This document shows, in pieces, positions 15,017 through 23,434 of a stretch of 64,000 nucleotides of DNA. Source of the stretch: Domibacillus sp. DTU_2020_1001157_1_SI_ALB_TIR_016 (GTDB lineage: Bacteria; Bacillota; Bacilli; Bacillales; Domibacillaceae); the NCBI RefSeq assembly GCF_032341995.1, contig NZ_CP135439.1, positions 310,001-374,000 of the forward strand, given 5' to 3'. The notes below the pieces were generated by a model. That model was not told where the DNA came from and made no database searches. It saw only the letters and a program-made list of their open reading frames with translations. The translations under genes were made by a program, and so were the position numbers. Positions within the stretch are counted from its first letter, which is position 1. Each line of letters starts with the position of its first letter.

Positions 15017-16111
15017 TTAATCAATTTCTTTTCCAGCCGCTTCACGGATTTCTGTTCTTTTTTGATAAAGGTTAGACAGAATCGTTTTGACAACGCCGTA
15101 AAACGGAATGGCTAGAATAACGCCCCAGATGCCGGCGATGTTTCCTGCCGCCAAAATAACCGTAATAACGGTAAGCGGATGAACATCAAGCGCTTTGCCC
15201 ATTACGTTTGGTGAAATAAAGTTGCTTTCAATCTGCTGGGCAACGAGCATAATAATCGCTACGTACAAGGCCATCTGCGGCTCCTGTAGAAGAGCGATAA
15301 ACATAGCTGGCACAACGGCCAAGTAAGGGCCGAGGAACGGAATCACATTTGTCATCATGCCGAACAGCGCCAGCAGCAGGGCATAATTCAAATCGATAAT
15401 TAAGTACCCAATTAGGAGCATTACACCGACAAGGAAGCTGACCAACAGCTGTCCTTGAATGTAAGAGCGAAGCGTCACATCCAAGTCATGCAGTGTTTTG
15501 CGGATCCATGTTCTTCGTTCTCCGTTGAAAAAGCCGGCAACAAACGGTGCAAACTTTTCATGATCCTTCAGCATGTATACAAGGAAGAATGGCGCCAGGA
15601 TTAAAAGGAACAAGGCTTGGAAAAAGTTTTGAAGAAACGTTAACAGCCAGGAGCCGAATCCAACAGTCCAGTCATTCAGATTGTTAGAAACATTGGTGAT
15701 CGCACTTTCAACAGATTCCTGCGCTTGAGGCGGCAGGTCATCCCGGTGACTGAGCAGGTAATCCACCCATTTTTCACCTTCATCGATCATTTGCGGTGTG
15801 TTTTTCGCTAAAGAACCGGCCTGTTCACCGATAACGGGCGCGATCATCGCGTAAATCAGCCAGAATACGGCCGCGACCACAACAAGCACGAATGTAATAG
15901 AAGCCCAGCGCGGCAGCTTTTTTGCTTCAAGAAAGTGGAGGAGCGGCCTTGTTAAATAAAAAAGCACCCCGCCAATTAAAAGAGGCAGAAAAATCGTTTT
16001 GGCGATAATAATAAGAGGATTAAAGACATCATGAATTTGCTGAAACATAAAAATAATCAGCATCGCCAGTAAAATACCAATTCCTGTTTGAAACCAAAGT
16101 TTGTTTGTCAA
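15017..16111 (-). CDS. AI-2E/PerM-family membrane protein
   Basis: 364 aa from TTG 16111, AGGAAG about 9 nt upstream. Eight or so membrane helices in the family pattern: paired N-terminal helices, a hydrophilic insert around residues 90-150, then the clustered C-terminal helices with the conserved stretch FGMMTNVIPFLGPYLAVVPA and ISPNVMGKALDVHPLTVI. Members are called putative autoinducer-2 exporters, and some act as Na+(Li+)/H+ antiporters; the substrate here is unknown. Similar to B. subtilis YrrI/YueF. Monocistronic. Confidence 0.85.
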   Translation of the reverse strand: MTNKLWFQTGIGILLAMLIIFMFQQIHDVFNPLIIIAKTIFLPLLIGGVLFYLTRPLLHFLEAKKLPRWASITFVLVVVAAVFWLIYAMIAPVIGEQAGSLAKNTPQMIDEGEKWVDYLLSHRDDLPPQAQESVESAITNVSNNLNDWTVGFGSWLLTFLQNFFQALFLLILAPFFLVYMLKDHEKFAPFVAGFFNGERRTWIRKTLHDLDVTLRSYIQGQLLVSFLVGVMLLIGYLIIDLNYALLLALFGMMTNVIPFLGPYLAVVPAMFIALLQEPQMALYVAIIMLVAQQIESNFISPNVMGKALDVHPLTVITVILAAGNIAGIWGVILAIPFYGVVKTILSNLYQKRTEIREAAGKEID

Positions 16112-16159
16112 AAAGAGACACTTCCTTTCTAGGCAACATATATCATTACCCGATTATAC

Positions 16160-16191
16160 GAAAAAAAAGCCGGTAAGTTCCGGCTTTTTTA
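16160..16191. terminator. Bidirectional hairpin between divergent genes
   Basis: AAAAAAGCCGG/CCGGCTTTTTT. It lies upstream of both the AI-2E transporter (-) and the HAD phosphatase (+), so it ends neither gene. It may attenuate the HAD leader or be a relic of a lost gene. Confidence 0.6.
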
Positions 16192-16399
16192 AAAATAAAG
16201 GTACGCAGTGCCTGCGACAGTCCGCAAATCAATCAGCTTATTCCTTTTTCAACTCCACAATTCGGCATATGCAAGAAAAGGCCTGAACATTGGTTACGCT
16301 TACAAGATTTGCGCTATACAACTACCAGTATTTTTCCGGATTCCGAACTATTTTCATGTTAAAATAGGAAAGAATGAAATTAAAAAGAAGGTGACCCGA

Positions 16400-17272
16400 A
16401 TGATCACAAGCATCGCAACGGATATGGACGGAACGCTATTAAACGGGAACATGGAAGTGAGTGAAGAAAACCGAACTGCCATGAAAAAAGCGCAGGAGCT
16501 TGGGATCGAAGTCATTGTTGCAACAGGGCGTTCTTACAAAGAAGCCCGCTTTGCATTAGAAGGAACCGGGATCGAGTGCCCGATTATTGCAGTGAACGGA
16601 GCGGAAGTTCGGGATGCAAGGGGCGAAATCGTTCAATTTACGGCGATTGAAGATGATTTGGCATACGATTTATACCGCCGCTTAAAAGATGTCGGCGTTT
16701 ACTTCGAAGTGTATACGAATCAAGCAACGTACACAGATGATGCAGAAAAAGCGGTAGAGCTGTTGATTGATATTGTTCTTTCCGCACATCCAGACGCAAA
16801 TGTAGAAGACATTCGTGAACGCGCCAAGCTGCGGATCGAGCACGGCCTTGCTAAAAAAGTGAATGATTACGAAGAAATCATTCGTGACACGAGCCAGCAC
16901 ATTTATAAGTTTTTCGTGTTTTCAACAGACCGCGAGCTGCTGCAGCGGGCGGCGGACCGTCTCGATGGAATTGACGGAGTAGCTGTCAGCTCATCTGGGA
17001 ACGAAAACCTTGAAATTACCAATGAACAGGCGCAAAAAGGCATTACGCTTGAGAATTACCTGACTTCTAAAGGACTCTCGCTCGAAGATGCGCTCGCTGT
17101 GGGAGACAACTATAATGACCTGTCTATGCTTGAGAGAGTCGGATATTCATATGCGATGGGCAACGCAGACACCAATATTAAAAAAGCAGCCCGGTTTGAG
17201 ACGTCCCGCAATGAAGAAAGCGGAGTAGCCAGGGCGATTGAAGATGCACTGGAACGAAGTGCGGTCAAATGA
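16400..17272 (+). CDS. HAD superfamily (Cof-type, subfamily IIB) phosphatase
   Basis: 290 aa from ATG 16400; AGAAGGTGA precedes it, and the long upstream extension to 16208 is not credible. HAD motif I TDMDGTLL (nucleophile Asp and acid/base Asp), motif II VATGRS, motif III around the Lys of EQAQKGITLENYL, motif IV VGDNYNDLSML. A C2B cap lies between motifs II and III. Such enzymes dephosphorylate sugar phosphates, FMN or related small molecules in the cytosol (compare B. subtilis YkrA, YwtE). Specificity unknown. Confidence 0.88.
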   Translation: MITSIATDMDGTLLNGNMEVSEENRTAMKKAQELGIEVIVATGRSYKEARFALEGTGIECPIIAVNGAEVRDARGEIVQFTAIEDDLAYDLYRRLKDVGVYFEVYTNQATYTDDAEKAVELLIDIVLSAHPDANVEDIRERAKLRIEHGLAKKVNDYEEIIRDTSQHIYKFFVFSTDRELLQRAADRLDGIDGVAVSSSGNENLEITNEQAQKGITLENYLTSKGLSLEDALAVGDNYNDLSMLERVGYSYAMGNADTNIKKAARFETSRNEESGVARAIEDALERSAVK

Positions 17273-17314
17273 TAAAATAATTCATACAATTCGCAATAAG
17301 AAGGAGAATTCACC

Positions 17315-18562
17315 GTGTCTAAAGTATCAGTAGAAGAAATCGTCGTGGCAAACCAGGTGCTTAAAGACGTGGTTACCAAGACACCGCTTCAAAAAAATGA
17401 ACTTTTATCAGCCCGTTACGGCTGTAACGTGTATTTAAAGCGTGAAGATTTACAGATTGTCCGCTCCTTTAAGCTGCGCGGCGCGTATAACTTTATCCGG
17501 AGCTTGACGGAGGAAGAGCGGGCAAAAGGAGTAGTATGCGCAAGTGCCGGCAACCATGCGCAGGGCGTTGCGTATTCCTGCCTTGCCCTTGGCATTGAAG
17601 GGAAGATCTTTATGCCGTCCACGACACCGCGTCAAAAAGTATCGCAGGTGAAACGGTTCGGTGGAGATAAAGTATCGGTTGTGCTGACAGGAGATACGTT
17701 CGATGATTCGTATACTGCAGCGATGGCCTACTGCACAGAAGAAGAAAAGATGTTTGTTCATCCATTCGATGATTACCGGACGATTGCCGGGCAGGGAACC
17801 GTGGCGGTTGAAATCTTGAACGATATGCAAGAACCTATTGATTACATGTTTTGTTCCATTGGCGGTGGCGGCCTCGCAGCCGGTGTCGGCTCGTATTTAA
17901 AAGGCATCAGCCCATCCACGAAGCTGATTGGCGTTGAGCCGGCAGGAGCAGCTGGCATGAAAGCTTCCTTGAGCAGCGGGCAGGTAACCCGTCTGGACAC
18001 GATCGATCCGTTTGTCGACGGGGCGGCCGTTAAACAAGTTGGTGACCTGACAATGGATATTTGCATGGATGTGCTCGACGGTATTTCCGTTGTTCCAGAA
18101 GGTAAAGTGTGCACAACGATCTTGCAGCTGTATAACGAAAACGCAGTCGTAGCAGAGCCGGCAGGAGCGCTGTCTGTTGCTGCCCTTGATTTTTATAAAG
18201 ACGAGATCAAAGGAAAGAACGTGGTTTGTGTGATCAGCGGCGGCAATAACGATATTGAGCGTATGCAGGAGATCAAAGAACGTTCGCTCATTTATGAAGG
18301 GTTAAAGCATTACTTTATCGTCACTTTCCCGCAGCGTGCCGGGGCACTCCGCAAGTTTATGGCTCAGGTGCTGGGAGAACACGATGATATTACCCGCTTT
18401 GAATATACAAAGCGGACCAATCGTGATGAAGGACCTGTTCTGGTTGGTATTGAGCTGAAGCATAAAGAAGACTATGCACCGCTCGTTAAGCGGATGGAGG
18501 AAAATGGCTTCCCTTATATGGAAATTAATAGTGATCCTCTCTTGTTTAACCTGCTTATTTAA
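17315..18562 (+). CDS. ilvA: Threonine ammonia-lyase (biosynthetic threonine deaminase)
   Basis: Converts threonine to 2-oxobutyrate and ammonia, the first step of isoleucine synthesis. 415 aa from GTG 17315 with AAGGAG nine bases upstream. The PLP lysine is Lys53 in RSFKLRGAYNF; the phosphate-binding Gly loop appears as SIGGGGLAAG. Residues ~325-415 are a single C-terminal ACT-like domain (YFIVTFPQRAGALRKF) for feedback control, as in the shorter Gram-positive form. It stands alone, away from the ilv-leu operon, and I see no T-box in the 42-nt gap before it. Confidence 0.93.
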   Translation: MSKVSVEEIVVANQVLKDVVTKTPLQKNELLSARYGCNVYLKREDLQIVRSFKLRGAYNFIRSLTEEERAKGVVCASAGNHAQGVAYSCLALGIEGKIFMPSTTPRQKVSQVKRFGGDKVSVVLTGDTFDDSYTAAMAYCTEEEKMFVHPFDDYRTIAGQGTVAVEILNDMQEPIDYMFCSIGGGGLAAGVGSYLKGISPSTKLIGVEPAGAAGMKASLSSGQVTRLDTIDPFVDGAAVKQVGDLTMDICMDVLDGISVVPEGKVCTTILQLYNENAVVAEPAGALSVAALDFYKDEIKGKNVVCVISGGNNDIERMQEIKERSLIYEGLKHYFIVTFPQRAGALRKFMAQVLGEHDDITRFEYTKRTNRDEGPVLVGIELKHKEDYAPLVKRMEENGFPYMEINSDPLLFNLLI

Positions 18563-18572
18563 ACGAGTATTA

Positions 18573-18606
18573 AAAAAGCTGATCTGCAAACGCAGATCAG
18601 CTTTTT
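18573..18606. terminator. Bidirectional terminator, ilvA / bshB2
   Basis: AAAAAGCTGATCTG/CAGATCAGCTTTTT with a 4-6 nt loop; overlaps the 3' end of the converging deacetylase gene. Confidence 0.88.
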
Positions 18607-19313
18607 ATTTCGGTTACTTTGTCTTTTTCATCGAATGTGTATGTCCAGAAATGCTCGTAGTTAAACCGGTCATGCAGGTCGCTTCCTTCTTCGGCGACGC
18701 TTGCTTCCAGATCTTTCAGCATCCAGATGGTCTGGGAAATATGAGCTTTCATGGCTTCTAGTTTTTTATCATACACGTGCCGGATGTCGTAACGGATATC
18801 AGCCGGCCCGATTTCTTCAAGCGTGTTATTCGCAAAGGCCACACAGTGAAGCTTCGGCCGTTTGCTCTCTTCCATCGCGCGCACCGCCCGTACAACCGCA
18901 CGTGCGGTTGCTTCATGGTCCGGGTGAACAGAGTAGCCCGGATAAAATGTAATAATCAGGGAAGGATTCAGCTCATCAATCAAACCCGTGACGAGGTTCA
19001 TCATTTTTTGATCGTCTTCAAACTCTAACGTTTTATCACGAAGGCCCATCATGCGCAAATCTTGAATGCCGATAGCTTCGGCTGCTTTTTGCAGCTCGGC
19101 CTTGCGGACATCTGGAAGAGACTCGCGATTTGCAAAAGGTGGATTGCCAAGATTACGGCCCATTTCGCCGAGTGTTAAGCAGGCATAAGTGACCGGTGTT
19201 TTTCGTCCAGTATGAACAGCGATCGTACCGGATACACCAAATGCCTCATCATCCGGGTGAGGAAAGATGACAAGGACGTGGCGCTCCTGTTCAATTTCCA
19301 TTGTTTTGGTCAT
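18597..19313 (-). CDS. bshB2: Bacillithiol biosynthesis deacetylase BshB2 (YojG)
   Basis: LmbE/PIG-L-type Zn-dependent amidase that removes acetate from GlcNAc-malate to give GlcN-malate for bacillithiol, and may act on bacillithiol S-conjugates. Zinc-site motifs PHPDDE (residues ~18-23) and HPDHEA are intact. 238 aa. ATG 19313 has AGGA at 9 nt. Second gene of a two-gene unit with yojF (17-bp gap), the same pairing as in B. subtilis. Confidence 0.92.
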   Translation of the reverse strand: MTKTMEIEQERHVLVIFPHPDDEAFGVSGTIAVHTGRKTPVTYACLTLGEMGRNLGNPPFANRESLPDVRKAELQKAAEAIGIQDLRMMGLRDKTLEFEDDQKMMNLVTGLIDELNPSLIITFYPGYSVHPDHEATARAVVRAVRAMEESKRPKLHCVAFANNTLEEIGPADIRYDIRHVYDKKLEAMKAHISQTIWMLKDLEASVAEEGSDLHDRFNYEHFWTYTFDEKDKVTEIKS

Positions 19314-19330
19314 CGTCTTCAGTCCTTTCG

Positions 19331-19678
19331 TTACTTAAACGGCGTCGTGCCCAGCTGCAGAGCGACTGCCAGTTTTCCATCAAAATCATGTCCAGCCATC
19401 AGTAAGTGCCCATTTTCATCAAACCCATAATGAGTTAATCCTTCTGCGTAAACCCAGCCAATTGCAAGCTTCAGCCCAACACGAAACGGCCCATCACCGA
19501 CAATTTTGCCATGTTCATATGTAAGCTTCGCATTGCGGATATACGCACCCGCAGAGAAAAACTTTTCATTAAAATGTGATGCATAAGCACCGTTTGTCGT
19601 TTCCATGTGAAGGTATACTTCCTGGCCGGCAAACGTATTAATAAGCTCCTGTACCTTTTCAGGTAAAATCGGTTCCAT
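19331..19678 (-). CDS. yojF: YojF family protein (DUF1806)
   Basis: 115 aa, single compact domain beginning EPILPEKVQELINTFAGQEVYLHMETT. GGGAGGG lies before ATG 19678. No catalytic motif is known. Conserved next to bshB2 in Bacillaceae, so a supporting role in bacillithiol metabolism is inferred from context only. Confidence 0.9.
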   Translation of the reverse strand: MEPILPEKVQELINTFAGQEVYLHMETTNGAYASHFNEKFFSAGAYIRNAKLTYEHGKIVGDGPFRVGLKLAIGWVYAEGLTHYGFDENGHLLMAGHDFDGKLAVALQLGTTPFK

Positions 19679-19800
19679 GTCCGTTGCCCTCCCGTCGAAT
19701 TTCGTTCTTGCCCTATTGTACTAAAAAATAGTTCGAATGGCGAAAATCCCGCTTTTTCAGTATGATAAAAAAAGAAATCTAATAGATAGAGGTGGTACAT

Positions 19801-20352
19801 ATGCTGAAAAATATTATTCGTGAACGTCGTTCCATCAAGAAATTTAATGGCAAGCCTGTAGCGCTGTCCGATGTTACGGCTGTATTAGAGGACGCAGTGT
19901 GGGCGCCGAATCATGGCTGCCGCGAGCCATGGCGTTTTGTTGTTGCAGCGGAAGAGGGACTCCAAGCGATGCGGGAAACGCTGAAAGAATGTACAATCCC
20001 TAAATGGAATATGCTTCCGGAAGAAGAGCTAAAGAAAAAAACAGCCGGCTTCGCACTGCCTGGCGCTTTTGTATTTGTCATTGTACCGGAGGATCCGCGC
20101 CAAAAAGAACGGCTGGAAGATTTCTCGGCTGCAAGCGCCCTTATTCAAAACGCCCAGCTGCTTGCCTGGGAGCAGGGCATCGGCACATGCTGGAAAACAC
20201 CAGCCTGGCTGGATGCACCAAAGTTTCGTAAAGCTCTTGATGTAAAGCCAGGCGAGCGGATTTTGGCCTTGCTGCAATTCGGCTATTACGACGAATTGCC
20301 GCAAGCAAAAGAACGGACGCCGGTTCAAGAGAAAATTACGTATTTTAAATAA
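19801..20352 (+). CDS. Nitroreductase-family flavoprotein
   Basis: 183 aa from ATG 19801 with AGAGGTGG upstream. NAD(P)H/FMN-dependent reductase fold: RERRSIKKF at the N-terminus contacts FMN phosphate, DAVWAPNHGCREPWRFVV follows, and GIGTCWKTP with a C-terminal ALLQFGYYDE completes the pattern. Related to B. subtilis YfhC/YdgI. The natural substrate cannot be assigned. Monocistronic; converges on pdxK. Confidence 0.85.
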   Translation: MLKNIIRERRSIKKFNGKPVALSDVTAVLEDAVWAPNHGCREPWRFVVAAEEGLQAMRETLKECTIPKWNMLPEEELKKKTAGFALPGAFVFVIVPEDPRQKERLEDFSAASALIQNAQLLAWEQGIGTCWKTPAWLDAPKFRKALDVKPGERILALLQFGYYDELPQAKERTPVQEKITYFK

Positions 20353-20354
20353 AA

Positions 20355-20386
20355 AGAAAATCCCGTCCAGGCAGGCGGGATTTTCT
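20355..20386. terminator. Bidirectional terminator, nitroreductase / pdxK
   Basis: GAAAATCCCG...CGGGATTTTC hairpin with A-run left and T-run right. Confidence 0.85.
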
Positions 20387-20392
20387 TATGTG

Positions 20393-21190
20393 TTATTTAT
20401 GGTTGTAAGCACCGTGCATAACAGGACCTACATACTCGTTCAGTCTCCAGCCGTGTTTAATCGCTGCATTTACGAAATCCTTCGCATTATGGACTGCTGT
20501 TTTTACGTCCTGTCCGTTTGCCAGGTTGGCCGTAATAGCAGCCGCAAACGTGCAGCCTGCACCATGATTGTAAGTGGTGTTATGCTTTTCACCTTCTAGC
20601 AGCTCAAATTCATGGCCATCGTAGAAAAGGTCAACCGCTTTTTCGCTTTGCAGCTGCTTGCCGCCTTTAACGACTACGTTTTTTGCACCAAGCGCATGAA
20701 TTTTTTGAGCCGCTTCTTTCATATCATCAATTGTGCGGATTGGACCGACACCAGAAAGCTGCCATGCTTCAAATAAGTTTGGTGTAACAACGGTCGCAAG
20801 CGGAAGAAGAGAGTCGCGTGTTGCTTCGGCTGCTTCTGGATTTAATACTTCATCTTCGCCCTTGCAGACCATAACCGGGTCGATGACGACTTTTTGGATA
20901 TCGTTCTCTTTAATAGAAGCTGCTGCCGTTTCGATAATTTCAGGCGTAGCAAGCATTCCTGTTTTCAGCGCATCAATGCCAGTGGACATGGCTGTTTTTA
21001 ACTGAGCCTGAAGCGTGTCGATCGCCAGTGGAAACACACCATGGTTCCAGCCGTTATCGGGGTCCATTGTGACAATTGTTGTGAGGGCTGTCATGCCATA
21101 TGTGCCGTGCTCCTGGAAGGTCTTCAAGTCGGCTTGGATGCCAGCGCCGCCGCTTGTATCTGATCCTGCAATGGTTAATGTTTTTTTCAT
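20393..21190 (-). CDS. pdxK: Pyridoxine/pyridoxal/hydroxymethylpyrimidine kinase (YwdB/PdxK type)
   Basis: Ribokinase-family kinase phosphorylating B6 vitamers or HMP. 265 aa from ATG 21190, with AAGGAGG nine bases upstream. Signatures: TIAGSDTSGGAGIQADLKTF at the N-terminus, VVIDPVMVCKG, TPNLFEAWQLSG, and the anion-hole/catalytic GAGCTFAAAI near the C-end. Very close to B. subtilis YwdB in order of motifs; ung lies 0.5 kb away, as it does there. Monocistronic. Confidence 0.9.
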   Translation of the reverse strand: MKKTLTIAGSDTSGGAGIQADLKTFQEHGTYGMTALTTIVTMDPDNGWNHGVFPLAIDTLQAQLKTAMSTGIDALKTGMLATPEIIETAAASIKENDIQKVVIDPVMVCKGEDEVLNPEAAEATRDSLLPLATVVTPNLFEAWQLSGVGPIRTIDDMKEAAQKIHALGAKNVVVKGGKQLQSEKAVDLFYDGHEFELLEGEKHNTTYNHGAGCTFAAAITANLANGQDVKTAVHNAKDFVNAAIKHGWRLNEYVGPVMHGAYNHK

Positions 21191-21265
21191 GATGCAATTC
21201 CTCCTTTTTAACACTTCTTTTAGTTTAAGAAACAATAGGGAAATGTACAAGAAAAAACGCCCTTT

Positions 21266-21637
21266 TTAAAGGACGCTTTGATCGTTGGAATTGGCCGAAC
21301 TTCGATCCTCCGGATTTTTATCTGTCGCAACGACGGCAATAAGCCCCCGGTCAAGCTGTTCTTCATACTCGGCTGCTTCGGATTCGCTCATTCCGAGGCT
21401 GTGAAGCTTCGAACGCAGCTCGTCCCCGCGGTTTTTAAATACATTGCCGACTGTGCCGGACAAGCCCTGCTCCTTGAAGCCGACTGAGCCGCTGTTGGTC
21501 GCGTCGGTTAACTGTTTAGATTCATCTTTATCGCGGGCAAACACATAAATCGCCTCTTTGGAAAACCCATCTTGTGAAAAAGCCGTTACGGCACTGGCCG
21601 CTTCTGTATGGTTTCGAACAATTTTCGCGGTATACAC
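21266..21637 (-). CDS. YflT-domain general stress protein (17M-like)
   Basis: 123 aa from GTG 21637, spaced 7 nt from GAGGAGG; the longer frame to 21661 lacks a site. The fold starts YTAKIVRNHTEAASAVTAFSQDGFSKEAIYVFARD and includes LGMSESEAAEYEEQLDRGLIAVVA, the YflT/17M domain seen in sigma-B-controlled stress proteins. A textbook sigma-B promoter (21674-21698) precedes it. The same domain forms the N-terminus of the protein at 41929-42876. Molecular function unknown. Confidence 0.88.
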   Translation of the reverse strand: MYTAKIVRNHTEAASAVTAFSQDGFSKEAIYVFARDKDESKQLTDATNSGSVGFKEQGLSGTVGNVFKNRGDELRSKLHSLGMSESEAAEYEEQLDRGLIAVVATDKNPEDRSSANSNDQSVL

Positions 21638-21673
21638 AGAAAGACCTCCTCGTATTTTCACGTTCGCTTTCTT

Positions 21674-21698
21674 ATACCCGCCCGCTTTATTTTTAAAC
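21674..21698 (-). promoter_or_regulatory. Sigma-B promoter of YflT-domain gene
   Basis: On the minus strand: GTTTAA, 13 nt, GGGTAT; both hexamers match the sigma-B consensus exactly. The -10 is 37 nt before the start codon. Confidence 0.85.
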
Positions 21699-21738
21699 AG
21701 CGGCTCATTCCTTTATAATGAAGAAGGAGGTGAGCCGC

Positions 21739-22422
21739 ATGAATAAAAAAATCTTAACAAATGACTGGGCACCGCTGCTTGAAGGTGAATTTGAAAAACC
21801 TTATTACCAGGAGCTGCGGTCATTCTTAAAAGAAGAATACAGTACACAGGTGATTCATCCTGATATGGATGATATTTTTAATGCCCTTCATTTTACGCCG
21901 TACCAAAATGTAAAGGTCGTCATTCTTGGCCAGGACCCGTATCATGGACCGAACCAGGCGCACGGCTTAAGCTTTTCAGTTCAGCCTGGCATTAAACCGC
22001 CGCCATCTTTAAAAAATATGTACAAGGAATTGAAGGAAGATATTGGATGTGAGATACCGAATCATGGATATTTAAAACAATGGACAGATGAAGGTGTTCT
22101 CCTGTTAAACACTGTTTTAACTGTTCGAGAGGGAAAAGCAAATTCTCATCGGAACAAGGGGTGGGAAACGTTTACGGATCAGGTAATCAGACTTATCAGC
22201 GAGCGGGAGAAGCCGGTTGTATTTTTACTTTGGGGAAGACCAGCACAAAGCAAAAAAGCCTTAATCGACATAAACAGGCATGTTATTATTGAATCGCCTC
22301 ATCCAAGTCCATTATCAGCATCACGTGGATTTTTCGGAAGCCGGCCATTCTCCAAGGCAAATGAAGCGCTCACTTCTATGGGAGAAAGCCCGATTAATTG
22401 GTGCCTCGATTCAAACGTGTAA
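21739..22422 (+). CDS. ung: Uracil-DNA glycosylase, family 1
   Basis: Removes uracil from DNA. 227 aa. AAGGAGGTG precedes ATG 21739. Active-site motifs: GQDPYHG with the catalytic Asp, FSVQPG, and the Leu-loop HPSPLSA with the catalytic His; LLNTVLTV for uracil binding. First gene of the ung-ywdI-ywdK cluster conserved in Bacillus. Confidence 0.96.
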   Translation: MNKKILTNDWAPLLEGEFEKPYYQELRSFLKEEYSTQVIHPDMDDIFNALHFTPYQNVKVVILGQDPYHGPNQAHGLSFSVQPGIKPPPSLKNMYKELKEDIGCEIPNHGYLKQWTDEGVLLLNTVLTVREGKANSHRNKGWETFTDQVIRLISEREKPVVFLLWGRPAQSKKALIDINRHVIIESPHPSPLSASRGFFGSRPFSKANEALTSMGESPINWCLDSNV

Positions 22423-22563
22423 ATTGTTCAAAGAACAAAGAAAGCAAAAAAGCCGGCTGTCTGGAAGCGTCTGTTTTTTTATAAGCAAAGTTTTGGACTA
22501 TGCAGCCTAGCTTTTTTCAGATTATCTGCTTTAAAAAACGTGCGTATATTTCCAGCAGCCTGA

Positions 22564-22579
22564 TGTTTCACGTGAAACG
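22564..22579. promoter_or_regulatory. parS-like chromosome-partition site
   Basis: TGTTTCACGTGAAACG matches the B. subtilis Spo0J/ParB site TGTTNCACGTGAAACA at every specified position except the last base. It lies between ung and ywdI. In B. subtilis this gene neighbourhood is on the origin-proximal left arm, where parS sites are known, so the site fits its context. Confidence 0.8.
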
Positions 22580-22592
22580 GGGAAGGGACGTG

Positions 22593-22772
22593 TTGAAAGC
22601 GGAACCGAATTGTATGAAATGCCGGCATTTTTTTGTCACATGGGATGCGCAGGCTCCTCGTGGCTGCCGGGCATTTGGATTTAAAACAAAGCAGATGCCG
22701 TCTGTGGCTGTAAAAAGGTCATCAGGCCATCCGTGTTTTCAATTTTCACCGAAAGAAGGTGTTAAAAAGTGA
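22593..22772 (+). CDS. Small Cys-containing protein between ung and ywdI (59 aa)
   Basis: Reads LKAEPNCMKCRHFFVTWDAQ...CRAFGFKTKQMPSV...GHPC, with a CxxC pair and two further Cys, probably one zinc site. The family is common in bacteria as a stand-alone small protein of unknown function. The start is TTG 22593 or GTG 22590, behind GGGAAGGGA; longer frames run back through the parS site without support. The stop overlaps the ywdI start (GTGA), which indicates translational coupling. Confidence 0.75.
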   Translation: MKAEPNCMKCRHFFVTWDAQAPRGCRAFGFKTKQMPSVAVKRSSGHPCFQFSPKEGVKK

Positions 22773-23047
22773 ATGTATCTCATGAGAAAGTGCTGCAGAA
22801 AATGGAACAGGAAATAGCTGCGGCAAGAAACGCCGGTCCAGGGAAAATGGAACGGCATATTTATGCGATCAAGTCGATGTGCGACTTGCTTATTGGAGCT
22901 GGAATGGACATGCCTGCGCCGAAGCAGGCTTCTGTTGGGCCAGCCGTTATGCCTCCGCCAGTCCAGGAGCCTGTGCAGATTGTTGGCCAGAAAGAGCGGA
23001 TCGCGACAGAAGACGGATCAAATGGCGATTCAATTTTTGATTTTTAA
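22769..23047 (+). CDS. ywdI: YwdI family protein (DUF5327)
   Basis: 92 aa. GTG 22769 overlaps the preceding TGA. The N-terminal helix (KVLQKMEQEIAAARNAGPGKMERHIYAIKSMCDLLIG) is followed by a Pro-rich, probably disordered linker and an acidic SIFDF tail. Function unknown; position between ung and ywdK matches B. subtilis. Confidence 0.85.
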   Translation: MNVSHEKVLQKMEQEIAAARNAGPGKMERHIYAIKSMCDLLIGAGMDMPAPKQASVGPAVMPPPVQEPVQIVGQKERIATEDGSNGDSIFDF

Positions 23048-23059
23048 AGGAGCAGAATC

Positions 23060-23431
23060 ATGAAATTATTTATTATTTTAGGGGCGATCCATGCCTTTTT
23101 AGCGGTTGCGCTTGGTGCGTTTGGCTCCCACGGGCTTGAAGGGAAAGTAGACGCGAAGTACTTAGACATTTGGAAAACTGCGGTTCAATACCAAATGTTT
23201 CATGCGCTCGGTTTAATAATCGTCGGCTTTTTAATAGGGCAGTTTGCGGGCAGCTCTGCACTAAACTGGTCAGGCTGGCTTATGTTTGCAGGAATCATGC
23301 TGTTTTCCGGCAGCTTATTTGCGTTGGTTCTTACAGGTATCAGCAAGCTTGGTGCGATTACGCCGATTGGCGGCGTGGCATTTCTTGCTGCCTGGGTACT
23401 GCTTATTGTAGCAGCCGTTAAAAATATGTAG
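23060..23431 (+). CDS. ywdK: YwdK, DUF423 small membrane protein
   Basis: 123 aa with four membrane segments; the N-terminal LGAIHAFLAVALGAFGSHGL and MFHALGLIIVG motifs are characteristic of DUF423. AAAGGAG lies nine bases before the ATG. Function unknown. Its terminator hairpin (23435-23458) is duplicated at 23617-23640 around element E2. Confidence 0.9.
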   Translation: MKLFIILGAIHAFLAVALGAFGSHGLEGKVDAKYLDIWKTAVQYQMFHALGLIIVGFLIGQFAGSSALNWSGWLMFAGIMLFSGSLFALVLTGISKLGAITPIGGVAFLAAWVLLIVAAVKNM

Positions 23432-23434
23432 GAA

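Noticed and set aside
17273..17314. T-box or other leader before ilvA
   Set aside because: Only 42 nt separate it from the preceding gene; no specifier hairpin or antiterminator sequence fits.
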